From Streptomyces sp. B21-105 (GTDB lineage: Bacteria > Actinomycetota > Actinomycetes > Streptomycetales > Streptomycetaceae): 64,000 bases of DNA. Position 1 is the first letter of the stretch. Each line of letters begins with the position of its first letter. The DNA is taken from contig NZ_JARUMJ010000001.1 of NCBI RefSeq assembly GCF_036898465.1, forward strand, positions 7,564,001-7,628,000, in the 5' to 3' direction. This document shows positions 33,378 through 42,958 of this stretch, piece by piece. A program made the translations under genes and the position numbers. The notes below the pieces were generated by a model. The model was not told the DNA's origin and made no database searches. It saw only the letters and a list, made by a program, of their open reading frames with translations.

Positions 33378-36300
33378 ATGACCAACGGCCTGGACACCGG
33401 CACGTACGAGGTGCTGCGCGACCGCCTCATCGCGCAGGCCGCCGAACTCGCCCGCCGCGCCGAGGCGCTCAATGCCCGCCGCACCGCGGAGTTCGGCTCC
33501 ACCCGGCTGCGGCTCGCCGGCACCGGGCAGCTGCGCACCGACCACGCGGCCGTGCCCCGGGACGTCGTCGCCGTCGGCGACGTCCTGCTCTTCGGCCACG
33601 ACGCCGGCTCCGGCCGGGGACCCGAGCCGGCCGTCGGCGACGTCTTCGCGCTGCACAGCCGCGACCGCGACCGTGATCTCGACCGGTTGCCGACGGACGC
33701 CGTGCCCGGGCTGCTCGACGACCCGGCCTTCGTCCGCGAGTTCGCCGCCCTCCACCGCTACTACCGCCAGGCCCGGCTGCTCCGGCTGCGCCGGGTCGAC
33801 GGCAAGTTGCTCGCCGTCTTCCGGACCGGGGAGAAGGCGGCGGACATCCGCGTCCTGCGCTGGGCGGTGACCGACGACGGCCGGGCGTCCTTCCTCGACG
33901 CGCGCGGCGACCGCGACCACGTCTTCCCGGCCTCCCACGACGTCGAGTGGACGCCGACGTCCCGCGACGACCACGTCCTCGGCCGCCACCCGCACGTCAG
34001 TGTCGGGGGCGAGGTCTTCGTCGCCACCGTCGGCGGAACCCTCACCGTCAAGGTCGACGACGACACCGAATCCGGCGAGGGCGTGCACGCCGAACCGGTC
34101 GAGGACCCCCTGCAGTCCCTCGCCGACGCGGACATCGCGTACGCGCGCGTGGGCCCGCTGATCCTGCTGCGGATCCGCCCCTACAAGGAGGACGCCGACC
34201 GCCACCTGGTGTTCAACACCCTCACCCGGACGGTCGTCCGGCTGGACGGCATCGGGCAGGCGTGCCGACGGCTGCCCGAGGACCAGGGCATCGTCTTCCC
34301 CGGCGGCTACTGCCTGGCCACCGGCACGCACAAGACCTTCGACGGCGTCGCCGCCCCCGCGACCACGGGCGCCCTGGAATTCGAGCGGACGGTCCGCTCG
34401 CCGGGCGGCGAGGACGTGCTGTTCGTCTTCCACGCGCGCGCGCAGGGGCGCAGCCTGCTGCTGCCGTACAACATGATCCGCAAGGAGGTCGCCACCCCGC
34501 TGTCCTGCCGCGGCTGGGCCCTCTTCGACGACGGCGCCCTCGTCGTGCTGCGCGCGGACGGCGAGGAACCGCAGAGCGTCCACCCCGTCCAGCTCTGGGA
34601 GTCGCCCTTCGTCTCCGACACCCACGCCGCCGCCCGGCCCGCGGGCGCCGGCCCGCTCGCCCGCGTCGGCAACGCCGACCTCGTGCGCGGCATCTCCGAC
34701 TGCCTCTCCCTCAGCCGCACCGTCACCGACACCACGTCGACGAGCGAGGGATACGCGGCACTGGCCGCCGGCTGCGTCCGCGCCGCCGACTCCTACCACT
34801 GGCTGACCGACCCCGAACTCGGCGCTCTGCACGAGCCGCTCGCGCAGATGCGGGCCACCGCCGAACAGGTACGGGCCGAGTTCGCGACCGTGCAGGCTCT
34901 CACCCGGCAGGCCGCGGACGCGCTCACCGACGCGGCGGAGCGCGTCGCCGCCGCCGTACGCCGGCTGCGCGGCGAGGCCCCGCGCTCCGCCGCCGCCTGG
35001 GTGTCCGGGCTGACCGAACTCCGGCACGCCCAGGGCCATCTGCTCACCCTCAAGGACCAGCGGTACGTCGACGCCGACCGCGTCGACGAACTCGCCGCCG
35101 GCGCCGAGGGCGACCTCGCCGCCTTCGGGCGGCGGGCCGCCGCCCACCTCGCGCGCGAGGACGCCTTCGCCGGCCACCAGGCCGACGTCGAGCGCCTCGT
35201 CGCCGACGCCGAGGCGATCACCACCGTCGCCGAAGCCGCGCCCGTCGCCGCCCGTCTCGACGAACTCACCGGCGGGCTGCGCACGGTGACCGAGATCGTG
35301 GCCGGACTCGACATCGCCGACGCGAGAGTCCGGACGTCCGTCCTGCAACGGATCGCCGACGTCCTCGGCGGCGCCAACCGGGCCCGCGCCCTCCTCGAGG
35401 GCCGCCGCCGCGCCCTCCGCGACCGTGAGGGACGGTCGGAGTTCGCGGCCGAGTTCGCCCTGCTGGGCCAGTCGGTCACCCAGGCGCTCGCCGCCGCCGA
35501 CACCCCGAAGGCGTGCGACGAGCAGCTCGCCCTCCTGCTGGTGCAGCTGGAGAACCTGGAGTCCCGGTTCGCCGAGTTCGACGACTTCCTCGGCGTCCTC
35601 GCCGACAAGCGCGACGAGGTCCACGAGGCGTTCTCCGCACGCGAACAGACCCTCGTCGACGCCCGCGCCCGCCATGCCGAACGCCTCGCCGACTCGGCGG
35701 CACGCGTCCTGCGGACCGTCACCCGCCGCGGCGCCGCGCTCGCGGACACCGACGCCGTCACCACGTACTTCACCTCGGACCCCATGGTCGTCAAGGTCCG
35801 CCGTCTCTCCGGGGAACTGCGCGAACTCGGCGACCAGGTGCGGGCGGAGGAGCTCGACGGCCGCCTCAAGGCCGCCCGCCAGGAGGCCCTGCGGTCCCTG
35901 CGCGACCGCAGCGACCTGTACACCGACGACGGCCGCACCCTGCTCCTCGGGACGCACCGCTTCGCCGTCCACACCCAGCCGCTCGACCTCACCCTTGTTC
36001 CGCACGGCGAGGGGCTGTCCTTCGCCCTGACCGGCACCGACTACCGCTCCCCGGTCACCGCCCCCGACGTCGCCGCGGCCCGCCCCTACTGGGGCCGGCC
36101 GCTGCCGTCGGAGTCACCCGAGGTCTACCGCGCCGAACACCTCGCCGCCCGGCTCCTGCACGAACACGGCCCGGCCGCCCTGGAGGAGGCCGACCTGCCG
36201 GGCCTCGTCCGGCAAGCCGCGGAAACCGCTTACGACGAGGGGTACGAGCGCGGCGTCCACGACCACGACGCGACCCTGATCCTCACCACCGTCCTGCGGC

Positions 36301-38255
36301 TGTACGCGAACGCCGGCCCCCTGCGCCACGAGCCCGCCGCGCGTGCCGCCGCCCAGCTGTTCTGGGCCCACGAGGCGACCGCCGAGGCCCGCCAGGACTG
36401 GCGGCGGCGCGCGGTCTCCCTGGCCCGCGCACGGGACACGTTCGGCCTGACGCCCGCGATCGACGATCTACGGAGGGAACTGGCGGACGCGATCGGAAGG
36501 ACCGAGACCGGAACGAACGCGACCGGCACGGCCGTGACCGCCACGGAGGCGGCGGCCGCCTACCTCTTCGAAGAGCTGACCGGCGGCCCCGAGGGCTTCG
36601 TCCTGGGCGCCGGCTGCCGCACCCTGCTGGAGAAGTTCCGCCGCTCGGTGGGCTCGTCGGCCTACGACGACGACCTCGCCGCCCTCGGCGGACCGGCCGC
36701 ACGCCGGCAGATCGTCGAGGCGTGGCTGTCCTCCTACGCCGCCTCGACCGGCGCCGACACCACCCCGGGCGACCTGGCCGAGGCGGTCGCCGCCGAACTC
36801 TGCCCCGGCCTGACCCGCTACGACCGCGACGCGCGGCTGACCGCGACGGTCGACGGGCTGCTCGGGGTCCACCCCCGCATCGTCGCCGGGGCCCTGCCCG
36901 TCCGCGTCGACGAGTTCCTCGCCCGCACGCACGCGTTCCGCACCCACGACGTCCCCGGCCACCGCGCCTACCAGCGCCGCCGCACCGAGCTGGTGGCGGC
37001 CGAACACGCCCGGCTCCGCCTGGACGAGTACCGGCCGCGGATCATGTCCGCGTTCGTCCGCAGCAGGCTCATCGACGAGGTCTACCTCCCGCTGATCGGG
37101 GACAGCCTGGCCAAGCAGCTCGGCGCCACCGGCGCGGCCAAGCGCACCGACACCGGCGGCCTGCTCCTGCTCGTCTCCCCGCCCGGCTACGGCAAGACGA
37201 CCCTCATGGAGTACGTCGCCGACCGCCTCGGCCTGATGCTGGTGAAGATCAACGGCCCCGCCCTCGGCCGGTCCGTCACCTCGCTCGACCCGGCCGAGGC
37301 GCCGAACGCCACCGCCCGCCAGGAGGTCGAGAAGATCAACTTCGCGCTGGCGGCGGGCAACAACACCCTGCTGCACCTGGACGACATCCAGCACACGTCG
37401 CCCGAACTGCTGCAGAAGTTCATCCCGTTGTGCGACGCCACCCGCCGCGTCGAGGGCGTCCTCAACGGTGAGCCCCGCACCTACGACCTCCGCGGCAAAC
37501 GCTTCGCCGTCTGCATGGCCGGCAACCCCTACACCGAGTCCGGCGCGCGCTTCCGAGTCCCCGACATGCTCGCCAACCGAGCCGACGTCCGTAACCTCGG
37601 CGAGGTCCTCACCGACAAGCAGGACCACTTCGCGTTCAGCTTCGTCGAGAACGCCCTCACCTCGAACCCGGTCCTGGCCCCGCTCGCCGGCCGTGACCGC
37701 GCCGACCTGGAGCTGCTGGTGCGCCTGGCGGGCGGTGACTCCACGGCCCGCGCCGACCGGCTCATCCACCCGTACGCCCCGGCCGAGCTGGAGCGGATCC
37801 TGGCCGTCCTGCGCCACCTGCTCACCGCCCGCGACACCGTCCTGGCGGTGAACCACGCCTACATCGCCTCGGCGGCGCAGTCCGACGACGCCCGCACCGA
37901 ACCGCCCTTCCGGCTCCAGGGCTCGTACCGCGACATGAACAAGATCGCCCAGCGGGTCCAGCCGGTCATGAACGACGCCGAACTGGCCGCGCTGATCGAG
38001 GACCACTACACGACCGAGGCCCGGACCCTCACCACGGGCGCCGAGGCGAACCTGCTCAAACTGGCCGAACTGCGCGGCGCGCTCACCCCCGAACAGGCCG
38101 CCCGCTGGGCGGACGTCAAGGCCGCGTGCGTGCGCACCCGAACGCTCGGCGGACCGCAGGACGACCAGCTCACGCGCGCGATCGCGGTCCTCGGCCTCCT
38201 CGCGGACCGGATCGCCGCCGTCGAGTCCGCCATCACCCGAGCCGCCGGGACCTGA
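33378..38255 (+). CDS. Giant AAA-type ATPase ('DNA repair ATPase' family)
   Basis: 1,625-residue protein. Residues 1-450 are a beta-rich N-terminal region of unknown fold. About 450-860 are helical and coiled-coil (DALTDAAERVAAAVRRLRGE, EEQLALLL-type heptads). About 860-1230 are mixed. The AAA module starts near 1250: Walker A PPGYGKTTLMEYVA (about 1268), Walker B LLHLDDIQHTSPELLQKF (about 1331), and a sensor-like VCMAGNPYTESGARF. Proteins of this family are often annotated as DNA repair ATPase, without proof known to me. Beside a flotillin it may act on membrane-associated complexes. The ATG at 33378 follows GAGAGGGAACC. The hairpin just upstream suggests attenuated or processed expression. 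Confidence 0.85.
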   Translation: MTNGLDTGTYEVLRDRLIAQAAELARRAEALNARRTAEFGSTRLRLAGTGQLRTDHAAVPRDVVAVGDVLLFGHDAGSGRGPEPAVGDVFALHSRDRDRDLDRLPTDAVPGLLDDPAFVREFAALHRYYRQARLLRLRRVDGKLLAVFRTGEKAADIRVLRWAVTDDGRASFLDARGDRDHVFPASHDVEWTPTSRDDHVLGRHPHVSVGGEVFVATVGGTLTVKVDDDTESGEGVHAEPVEDPLQSLADADIAYARVGPLILLRIRPYKEDADRHLVFNTLTRTVVRLDGIGQACRRLPEDQGIVFPGGYCLATGTHKTFDGVAAPATTGALEFERTVRSPGGEDVLFVFHARAQGRSLLLPYNMIRKEVATPLSCRGWALFDDGALVVLRADGEEPQSVHPVQLWESPFVSDTHAAARPAGAGPLARVGNADLVRGISDCLSLSRTVTDTTSTSEGYAALAAGCVRAADSYHWLTDPELGALHEPLAQMRATAEQVRAEFATVQALTRQAADALTDAAERVAAAVRRLRGEAPRSAAAWVSGLTELRHAQGHLLTLKDQRYVDADRVDELAAGAEGDLAAFGRRAAAHLAREDAFAGHQADVERLVADAEAITTVAEAAPVAARLDELTGGLRTVTEIVAGLDIADARVRTSVLQRIADVLGGANRARALLEGRRRALRDREGRSEFAAEFALLGQSVTQALAAADTPKACDEQLALLLVQLENLESRFAEFDDFLGVLADKRDEVHEAFSAREQTLVDARARHAERLADSAARVLRTVTRRGAALADTDAVTTYFTSDPMVVKVRRLSGELRELGDQVRAEELDGRLKAARQEALRSLRDRSDLYTDDGRTLLLGTHRFAVHTQPLDLTLVPHGEGLSFALTGTDYRSPVTAPDVAAARPYWGRPLPSESPEVYRAEHLAARLLHEHGPAALEEADLPGLVRQAAETAYDEGYERGVHDHDATLILTTVLRLYANAGPLRHEPAARAAAQLFWAHEATAEARQDWRRRAVSLARARDTFGLTPAIDDLRRELADAIGRTETGTNATGTAVTATEAAAAYLFEELTGGPEGFVLGAGCRTLLEKFRRSVGSSAYDDDLAALGGPAARRQIVEAWLSSYAASTGADTTPGDLAEAVAAELCPGLTRYDRDARLTATVDGLLGVHPRIVAGALPVRVDEFLARTHAFRTHDVPGHRAYQRRRTELVAAEHARLRLDEYRPRIMSAFVRSRLIDEVYLPLIGDSLAKQLGATGAAKRTDTGGLLLLVSPPGYGKTTLMEYVADRLGLMLVKINGPALGRSVTSLDPAEAPNATARQEVEKINFALAAGNNTLLHLDDIQHTSPELLQKFIPLCDATRRVEGVLNGEPRTYDLRGKRFAVCMAGNPYTESGARFRVPDMLANRADVRNLGEVLTDKQDHFAFSFVENALTSNPVLAPLAGRDRADLELLVRLAGGDSTARADRLIHPYAPAELERILAVLRHLLTARDTVLAVNHAYIASAAQSDDARTEPPFRLQGSYRDMNKIAQRVQPVMNDAELAALIEDHYTTEARTLTTGAEANLLKLAELRGALTPEQAARWADVKAACVRTRTLGGPQDDQLTRAIAVLGLLADRIAAVESAITRAAGT

Positions 38256-38300
38256 CCGACGGCCGTCCCGTCACCCGACCCGCGGCGACGCCCGAAGGGC

Positions 38301-39254
38301 TCACTGAGCCCAGTAGTCGCGGGTGGGCAGTTCTACCCACAGATCGGGAGGTCCGACGACGCCGCGCGGGTCGGCCGGACGCAGTCCCGCGAAGGCGCAG
38401 GAGTACGCCACGGGGTTGAGGCGGTAGAGGTACGAGGCCAGCACGTCCTCGGCGCTGTCGTTCTCCCGGGGTCCGCCGCCCGGGTGCAGGTCCCAGCCTT
38501 CGACGGCGCCGTGACGGGCGATGCTGCCCTGGTTGCCGCTCTTGGGATTGGCGTACAGGCCGTAACAGACCGTGCCGGCGGACAACCGGGTCAGCACGCC
38601 GGGCATCTGCGGCGCGTGCCCCCAGGGCTGGGTCACGACGCAGCCGCCCGGCACGGACGTCACGCCGACGATGTGCAGGCTCTCGTCCATGTCGAACGCC
38701 AACGGGTCTTCGAGCAGCTCCTCGACGAGGTCGCCGTCCGCCGGCGCGGCCTCGAGACGGCGCACCGCCTCGGCCGCGTCGATACCGGCCACGCATGCCA
38801 GCCCCAGGCCGTCGTAGGAGAACGTGCCCAGGGCCGTGGTGAGCCGGGCGGCCTCGTCGGACGCCGTACGCTCCGTGTCGGTCAGGCGCACCCCCTGCGG
38901 CGCCGGGAACAGGTCCGGCGTCGGTCCGGCCAGGCTCAGCCGCCCGGGGGACCAGCCGCCGATCGACGGCCGCCAGGGATCGGCGCCGGCATCGGCGAGG
39001 GCGCGTGCGTGGTCCGGGTTCCTGGACACGACGGCTTCCCAGAGCGCCGTCACCCCGTTCTCCAGCGCGTCCACGTCCGCGATCCGGCCGGCCAACTCGG
39101 CCACGACCTCAGGGGATCCGAACACCGCCGCGCGATGCAGCGGCCGGCCGCCGCTCCACTGCTCCGGGTCGGCGCCCTCGTCGAGGCGCCGGCGGATGTC
39201 GTCGACGTCCGTCCAGTCCCAGCCCATGCCGGCCCAGCCGTCACCCGCTGTCAT
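38301..39254 (-). CDS. Ankyrin-repeat protein
   Basis: 317-residue protein. Residues about 15-105 hold two to three ankyrin repeats (DIRRRLDEGADPEQWSGGRP then LHRAAVFGSPEVVAELAG; NGVTALWEAVVSRNPDHARA). The remaining 200 residues form a domain with PLAFDMDESLHIVGVTSVPG and VVTQPWGHAPQMPGV, of a type seen with ankyrin repeats in Streptomyces and without a known function. No signal peptide. The ATG at 39254 was chosen because the frame upstream is Pro/Arg-rich. It is convergent with the AAA ATPase gene; a GGGCTCA-C-TGAGCCC hairpin (38297-38311) overlaps its stop codon. Confidence 0.82.
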   Translation of the reverse strand: MTAGDGWAGMGWDWTDVDDIRRRLDEGADPEQWSGGRPLHRAAVFGSPEVVAELAGRIADVDALENGVTALWEAVVSRNPDHARALADAGADPWRPSIGGWSPGRLSLAGPTPDLFPAPQGVRLTDTERTASDEAARLTTALGTFSYDGLGLACVAGIDAAEAVRRLEAAPADGDLVEELLEDPLAFDMDESLHIVGVTSVPGGCVVTQPWGHAPQMPGVLTRLSAGTVCYGLYANPKSGNQGSIARHGAVEGWDLHPGGGPRENDSAEDVLASYLYRLNPVAYSCAFAGLRPADPRGVVGPPDLWVELPTRDYWAQ

Positions 39255-39397
39255 CGATCCCCCTCGATCCGAGCCCCGGACAGGGCATACGCGGCTCGTG
39301 CCAGCGTAGTCGAGGGGTTTCGAGCGGCGTTTCGCAGGCGGTCGGGCGGGCGGTGTCCGAGGCGGGCGGGACGGCGTCGGCCGTGGCGGCGGTGTTC

Positions 39398-40630
39398 TCA
39401 CACCGCGGCGATGCCCTCCATGCCGGACTCGGCGAAGGGGGGCAGTCCGGTGACCGTGGTGACCTTGGTGAGGGAGCCGTTCGCGCCGATGCGGAAGCCG
39501 TCGACGGTGCCGGAGGTGCCGTTCTGCACGTACAGGAACTTCTCGTCCTGAGTCACCGCCAGGTCGATGACGCCCTGGGACATGGCCGACGGCGGTGTGG
39601 CGATGCCGATCTCGTTGGTGAGGGCGAGCCTGCCGTGCCGGTCGGTGCGGTAGCCGGTGACGGTCGAGTTGCCGGTGTTGCCGCCGTAGAAGAAGTCACC
39701 GGCGCGCTCCAGCCAGCACAGGGTGTTCTGACCGTTGGGCAACGGCTCCTGGACGACCTTGAGGCCGCCGTCGGCGAGCACCTTGTACGTGCTGACCGTC
39801 GACTTCTCGGCTTCGGCGACCAGCATCCGGCCCGCCTTGTCGAAGGTGATCGCGAACGGCACGCCGCCGGCCGAGCGGTTGACCTTCGCCCGGTGTGCGG
39901 GGCGTCCGTCACGGTGTATCGGGAACACCTCGATGGTGTTGGCCGACTTCGTGGTGACGACCAACTCCCGGCCGCCCGGCGTGAACGCGACCTGGCCGGG
40001 CGAGCTGCTGAACAACGGCACCTTGTCGTTCTTCAGTCCCAGGGAGCGGTAGGAACCGCTCAGCGGGACGAGTCCGCCCGCGGTGATCCTGAAGCCCTGG
40101 ACGCTGCCCGCGCCGCCCGCGTTCATGACGTAGGCGAGGTTGCCGGACACCGCGACGGACGACGGGAAGTCACCGCCGGAGCGCACCACCCGACGGTTCG
40201 TCAGTTTCTGTCCCTCGACCCGGAACGAGGTCACGGTTCCGCTGCCCGCGTTGACCGCCAGCAGCAGGTGCGAGCCGCGGTCGTAGACCAGTGAGCCCTG
40301 GGAGGCGAGGGAGTCGGTGGGCGCGTCGACCTGGTCGCCGCCCTTGCCGCCGGTCGCGTAACTGCCCGCGGCGGTGAGCTTTCCGTCGTCGCCGCGCCGG
40401 AACACGCGGATGGTGTTCCCGGCGAGTTCGTTGCCCTGCACGAAGACGGCGTGGTCGGCTCCCGCCCGGGCGCTCTTCGTCGTCGCGGTCGCGCCTTCGT
40501 GTGTGCGGGGGGCTTCGCCCGCCGAGGCGATGGCCACCGTGGTCGCGACGGCCGCCGATGCGAGGATGCCGGCCCCGGCGACGGTCATCCGGACCTGCGA
40601 CTTCGACCTGCGCCTGGTGTGCCTGCTCAC
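39398..40630 (-). CDS. Secreted beta-propeller (lactonase/YVTN-type) protein
   Basis: 410-residue protein. It has a basic N-terminus (VSRHTRRRSKSQVR), one hydrophobic export segment (MTVAGAGILASAAVATTVAIA, about 15-35), then seven-bladed propeller repeats such as GNTIRVFRRGDDGKLTAAGS, GTVTSFRVEGQKL and NTIEVFPIHRDGRPAHR. The fold is that of 6-phosphogluconolactonase-like and 3-carboxymuconate-cyclase-like proteins; exported forms have no established reaction. The GTG at 40630 follows GAGGAG at good spacing. Upstream lies a 509-bp gap shared with a TetR gene, whose operator is too far (about 470 bp) to bind its promoter directly. Confidence 0.82.
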   Translation of the reverse strand: MSRHTRRRSKSQVRMTVAGAGILASAAVATTVAIASAGEAPRTHEGATATTKSARAGADHAVFVQGNELAGNTIRVFRRGDDGKLTAAGSYATGGKGGDQVDAPTDSLASQGSLVYDRGSHLLLAVNAGSGTVTSFRVEGQKLTNRRVVRSGGDFPSSVAVSGNLAYVMNAGGAGSVQGFRITAGGLVPLSGSYRSLGLKNDKVPLFSSSPGQVAFTPGGRELVVTTKSANTIEVFPIHRDGRPAHRAKVNRSAGGVPFAITFDKAGRMLVAEAEKSTVSTYKVLADGGLKVVQEPLPNGQNTLCWLERAGDFFYGGNTGNSTVTGYRTDRHGRLALTNEIGIATPPSAMSQGVIDLAVTQDEKFLYVQNGTSGTVDGFRIGANGSLTKVTTVTGLPPFAESGMEGIAAV

Positions 40631-41139
40631 GTCTGACTCCTCGTCACCCCGCCGCCACCGCCGGTCGGTGACGTGCAGAGCCAGAGTCGCCTGTGGGGCG
40701 GGTGGGCCGCGCGTGTTCCGGCTCCGCGTCAGCTTCTCGTAAGAACTTCCGTTTCCCGGGAGCGGCTGGTCGGTCCGGCAAGCGTCCTTGACCGTCGTGG
40801 CGGTTATGGCCGGAAAGCGTCCAGAAAACGGGAACATTGAAGTTTCACGTACGCGGGCCGCCGTGCCTGCCACTGCCGGGCGTATCGACGGCAGTGGTAC
40901 GTACGCGAGTCGTCCCAAAACCCCGCGCTCGTCGGATCGCTCCGATTGCCGCACAGTGGAGCCCGTGCCGTACCGATGACCTGGCAGGACGGCTGCTGAG
41001 GGCGATCGGCCCCCGACCGCCGCACTCCTGTCGGGCCGCGCCACCGTCGACCGAGAGAGTGGGCATGTCCACCGAACCCCCGGATCGCCCACGGTCTGAT
41101 ACTCGGTATCAAACTGAGTCTTTGCTGTAGCCTTCAGGT
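40631..41139. other. Long intergenic region with one hairpin
   Basis: 509 bp between divergent genes with no convincing gene. It holds CCACTGCCG-N10-CGGCAGTGG (40870-40897), flanked by two direct ACGTACGCG copies (40849-40857 and 40899-40907), and the TetR operator at 41097. The rest should contain both promoters. Confidence 0.5.
41097..41111. promoter_or_regulatory. TetR operator before its own gene
   Basis: TGATAC-TCG-GTATCA, a perfect inverted repeat with 6-bp arms, 28 bp upstream of the TetR start codon and in a local AT-rich patch (TCAAACTGAGTC) likely to be the promoter. Position and symmetry are classic for autoregulation. Confidence 0.75.
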
Positions 41140-41760
41140 ATGTCCGAGAGCGCCCGCACCGCCGACAAGTCCGCATCCAAGCCGCCCGGTCTGCGCGAGC
41201 GTATGCGTGCGACGGTCCGGGCCGAGGTGGTCGAGGTGGCCCACCGGCTCTTCACCGAGCAGGGGTTCGACCGGACGACCGTCGACCAGATCGCCACCGA
41301 GGTGGGTCTCTCCCGAGCCAGCCTGTTCCGCTACTTCGGCACCAAGGAAGACATCGTCCTGGTGCGCCTGGGGGAATCCGGCCGTCAGATCGCCGAGGCG
41401 CTGGCGGCCCGCCCCGGCGACGAGCAGCCCTGGGAGGCGCTGCGCCGGTCCTTCGACGCCCTCGGACAGGGGAACGACACGACGCCCGAGCAGGTGCTCG
41501 CCTATCTGCGCATGCTGCAGGAGACGCCGTCGCTGCGCGCCCGGCACTACGAGAAGCAGCTGGGCTGGCAGGAGCTGCTGGTGCCGGAGGTGGCCCGGCG
41601 GCTGGGCGCCGACCCCGGTGACCGGGAGGACACCCGGTCGAACGCCCTGGCCGCCGCCGCGCTCGCCTGCCTGGACGCGGCCGCCACCGCCTGGGTGGCG
41701 TGCGACGGCACGGTGCCGTTGCCCACGCTGCTCGACCGGGCCATGGACGCGCTGAAGTAA
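41140..41760 (+). CDS. TetR-family transcriptional regulator
   Basis: 206-residue regulator. The HTH lies at about 25-75 (EVAHRLFTEQGFDRTTVDQI, then VGLSRASLFRYFGTKEDIV). The C-terminal all-helical ligand domain has LRMLQETPSLRARHYEKQLGW, as in TetR proteins of the MftR-like branch. A perfect 15-bp palindrome just upstream should be its operator, so it most likely represses itself. Other targets are unclear: the neighbour upstream is the divergent propeller gene, and downstream on the opposite strand lies a broken secreted-protein gene. Confidence 0.9.
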   Translation: MSESARTADKSASKPPGLRERMRATVRAEVVEVAHRLFTEQGFDRTTVDQIATEVGLSRASLFRYFGTKEDIVLVRLGESGRQIAEALAARPGDEQPWEALRRSFDALGQGNDTTPEQVLAYLRMLQETPSLRARHYEKQLGWQELLVPEVARRLGADPGDREDTRSNALAAAALACLDAAATAWVACDGTVPLPTLLDRAMDALK

Positions 41761-41879
41761 CCGCTGAAGGTAGGTCTCCCACTGTCGCCCGAGGGCGGCG
41801 TCCCTTCGCCGGGATGCCGCCCTCGGGGGTGTCTGTGCCGTCGACTGTCGGCCCTGGTGGGTGGCCGCCGAAGACGACG

Positions 41880-42266
41880 AGCTCGGTCGCGTCCGGGTAC
41901 TTGCAGCCCGACGGGCCGTCGTCCTGCGCGCAGTCCACGCCGTCCAGCTCGGCGACCTGGCGCGCCGTGCCGGTGGCCGGGTCCAGCTCCAGCACGCCCT
42001 GCGGGCCGAGCCGGTCCCGCAGCCGTCGTACGCCGGGCCGCAGTTCGGCCGGGGTCGCCCGGGCATCGCGCCGCACCAGCGTCTGCTGAGAGGGCACGGG
42101 CGGCACACCGCCGGCCGCCGGTGAGTCGGCGCCGAGCCGGGGCTGGTCCGCGGGGCCGTCCGGGGCCGCGCCCGCTGTGCCGGGCAGAAGGGTGACGGTC
42201 AGCGCAAGGCCGGCCGTCGCCGTGAATTATGGTCGCGCGCGTACTGCGCGACGAGGCTCTCGCCAT
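41880..42266 (-). pseudogene. Secreted-protein N-terminus, frameshifted remnant
   Basis: An ATG at 42266 behind CGAAGGAA opens a signal peptide, MARASSRSTRAT; one extra base near 42227 then breaks the frame. In the other frame it continues as TATAGLALTVTLLPGTAGAA, a typical signal-peptide core and cleavage site, then a propeptide-like region (LRPGVRRLRDRLGPQGVLEL, then ATGTARQVAELDG). This resembles the N-terminus of exported metallopeptidases as I remember them, but the catalytic part is missing. Sequence after about 41960 (CAQDDGPSGCKYPDATELVV) may be another fragment. Family assignment is weak; the frameshift is clear. Confidence 0.5.
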
Positions 42267-42488
42267 TTCCTTCGTGCCTCATGGGGGGGAGGATGCCAAC
42301 GACTGTGTGACGCAGTCGAGTTGTGTGCCGTCAACCTGTCGGCGCCGCCTGCCCGGAAACGTGTAACGGGGCCGGGGGTGAGGACCTGCCGACGGCCGGT
42401 GTGCCGTTCCGTGCCGCATCAACCGTGTCAGCTTCACTCCTGAGCGCCGGAACGGCGACCGGCCGTCGACTCGGCCCCGAGATAATCA

Positions 42489-42501
42489 TTGCACAATGCA
42501 A
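42489..42501. promoter_or_regulatory. Third copy of the MarR-type palindrome
   Basis: TTGCA-CAA-TGCAA, with the same arms as 6716-6728 and 7434-7448. The left flank ATCATTGCA is identical to the site before marR. It lies in an AT-rich island about 220 bp upstream of the broken secreted-protein gene. No MarR gene is nearby. Confidence 0.5.
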
Positions 42502-42958
42502 AATAGGAGTGCCAGTCCGTCAGGCACTCTTGACGCAGTGTCAGGGGAGGCTTCGCCGGCGCCGAGGCGGACGAACGGCACGGTCCGGCCCGATCGGGCA
42601 GCGGCCGCCCGGGGCGTCGGCGGTGGAGCGGCACTTGCTGATGTCGGCAATTCGTGAGGTCGTCGCGGCTGGAGTCGGCGACTCGGTTTCTCGACGCGGG
42701 TTCAGGGGCGCCGGTGTCGCACGGGAGGATGGGTCGCATGGTCTCGACGAGTGGGTGGATGCGGTGCGCCGAGGCCCGGCCGGCACGGCATCGTCCAGCT
42801 CGTCCTGAGCCACCGCCACGGCATACGCGTCCACGGCCTCCAGTGCCGCTTCGAGAGCCGCTCGCGCCTGAAGCACCCGCTCCGGCAGCGCCTCGGCGAA
42901 CACCGACCCGCCCGTCCGGGCCTTCTCCCGACAGTCGCGCTGCACGGCAACCGGTGAA

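Noticed and set aside
38297..38311. GGGCTCA-C-TGAGCCC as a terminator between convergent genes
   Set aside because: The loop is one base, there is no T-run, and it overlaps a stop codon. It may help termination but cannot be called with confidence.
42541..42945. A minus-strand 134-codon gene
   Set aside because: Only the first 50 codons look protein-like. The rest is Pro/Arg/Thr-rich frame noise, so it was noted as a fragment within the gene-free region.
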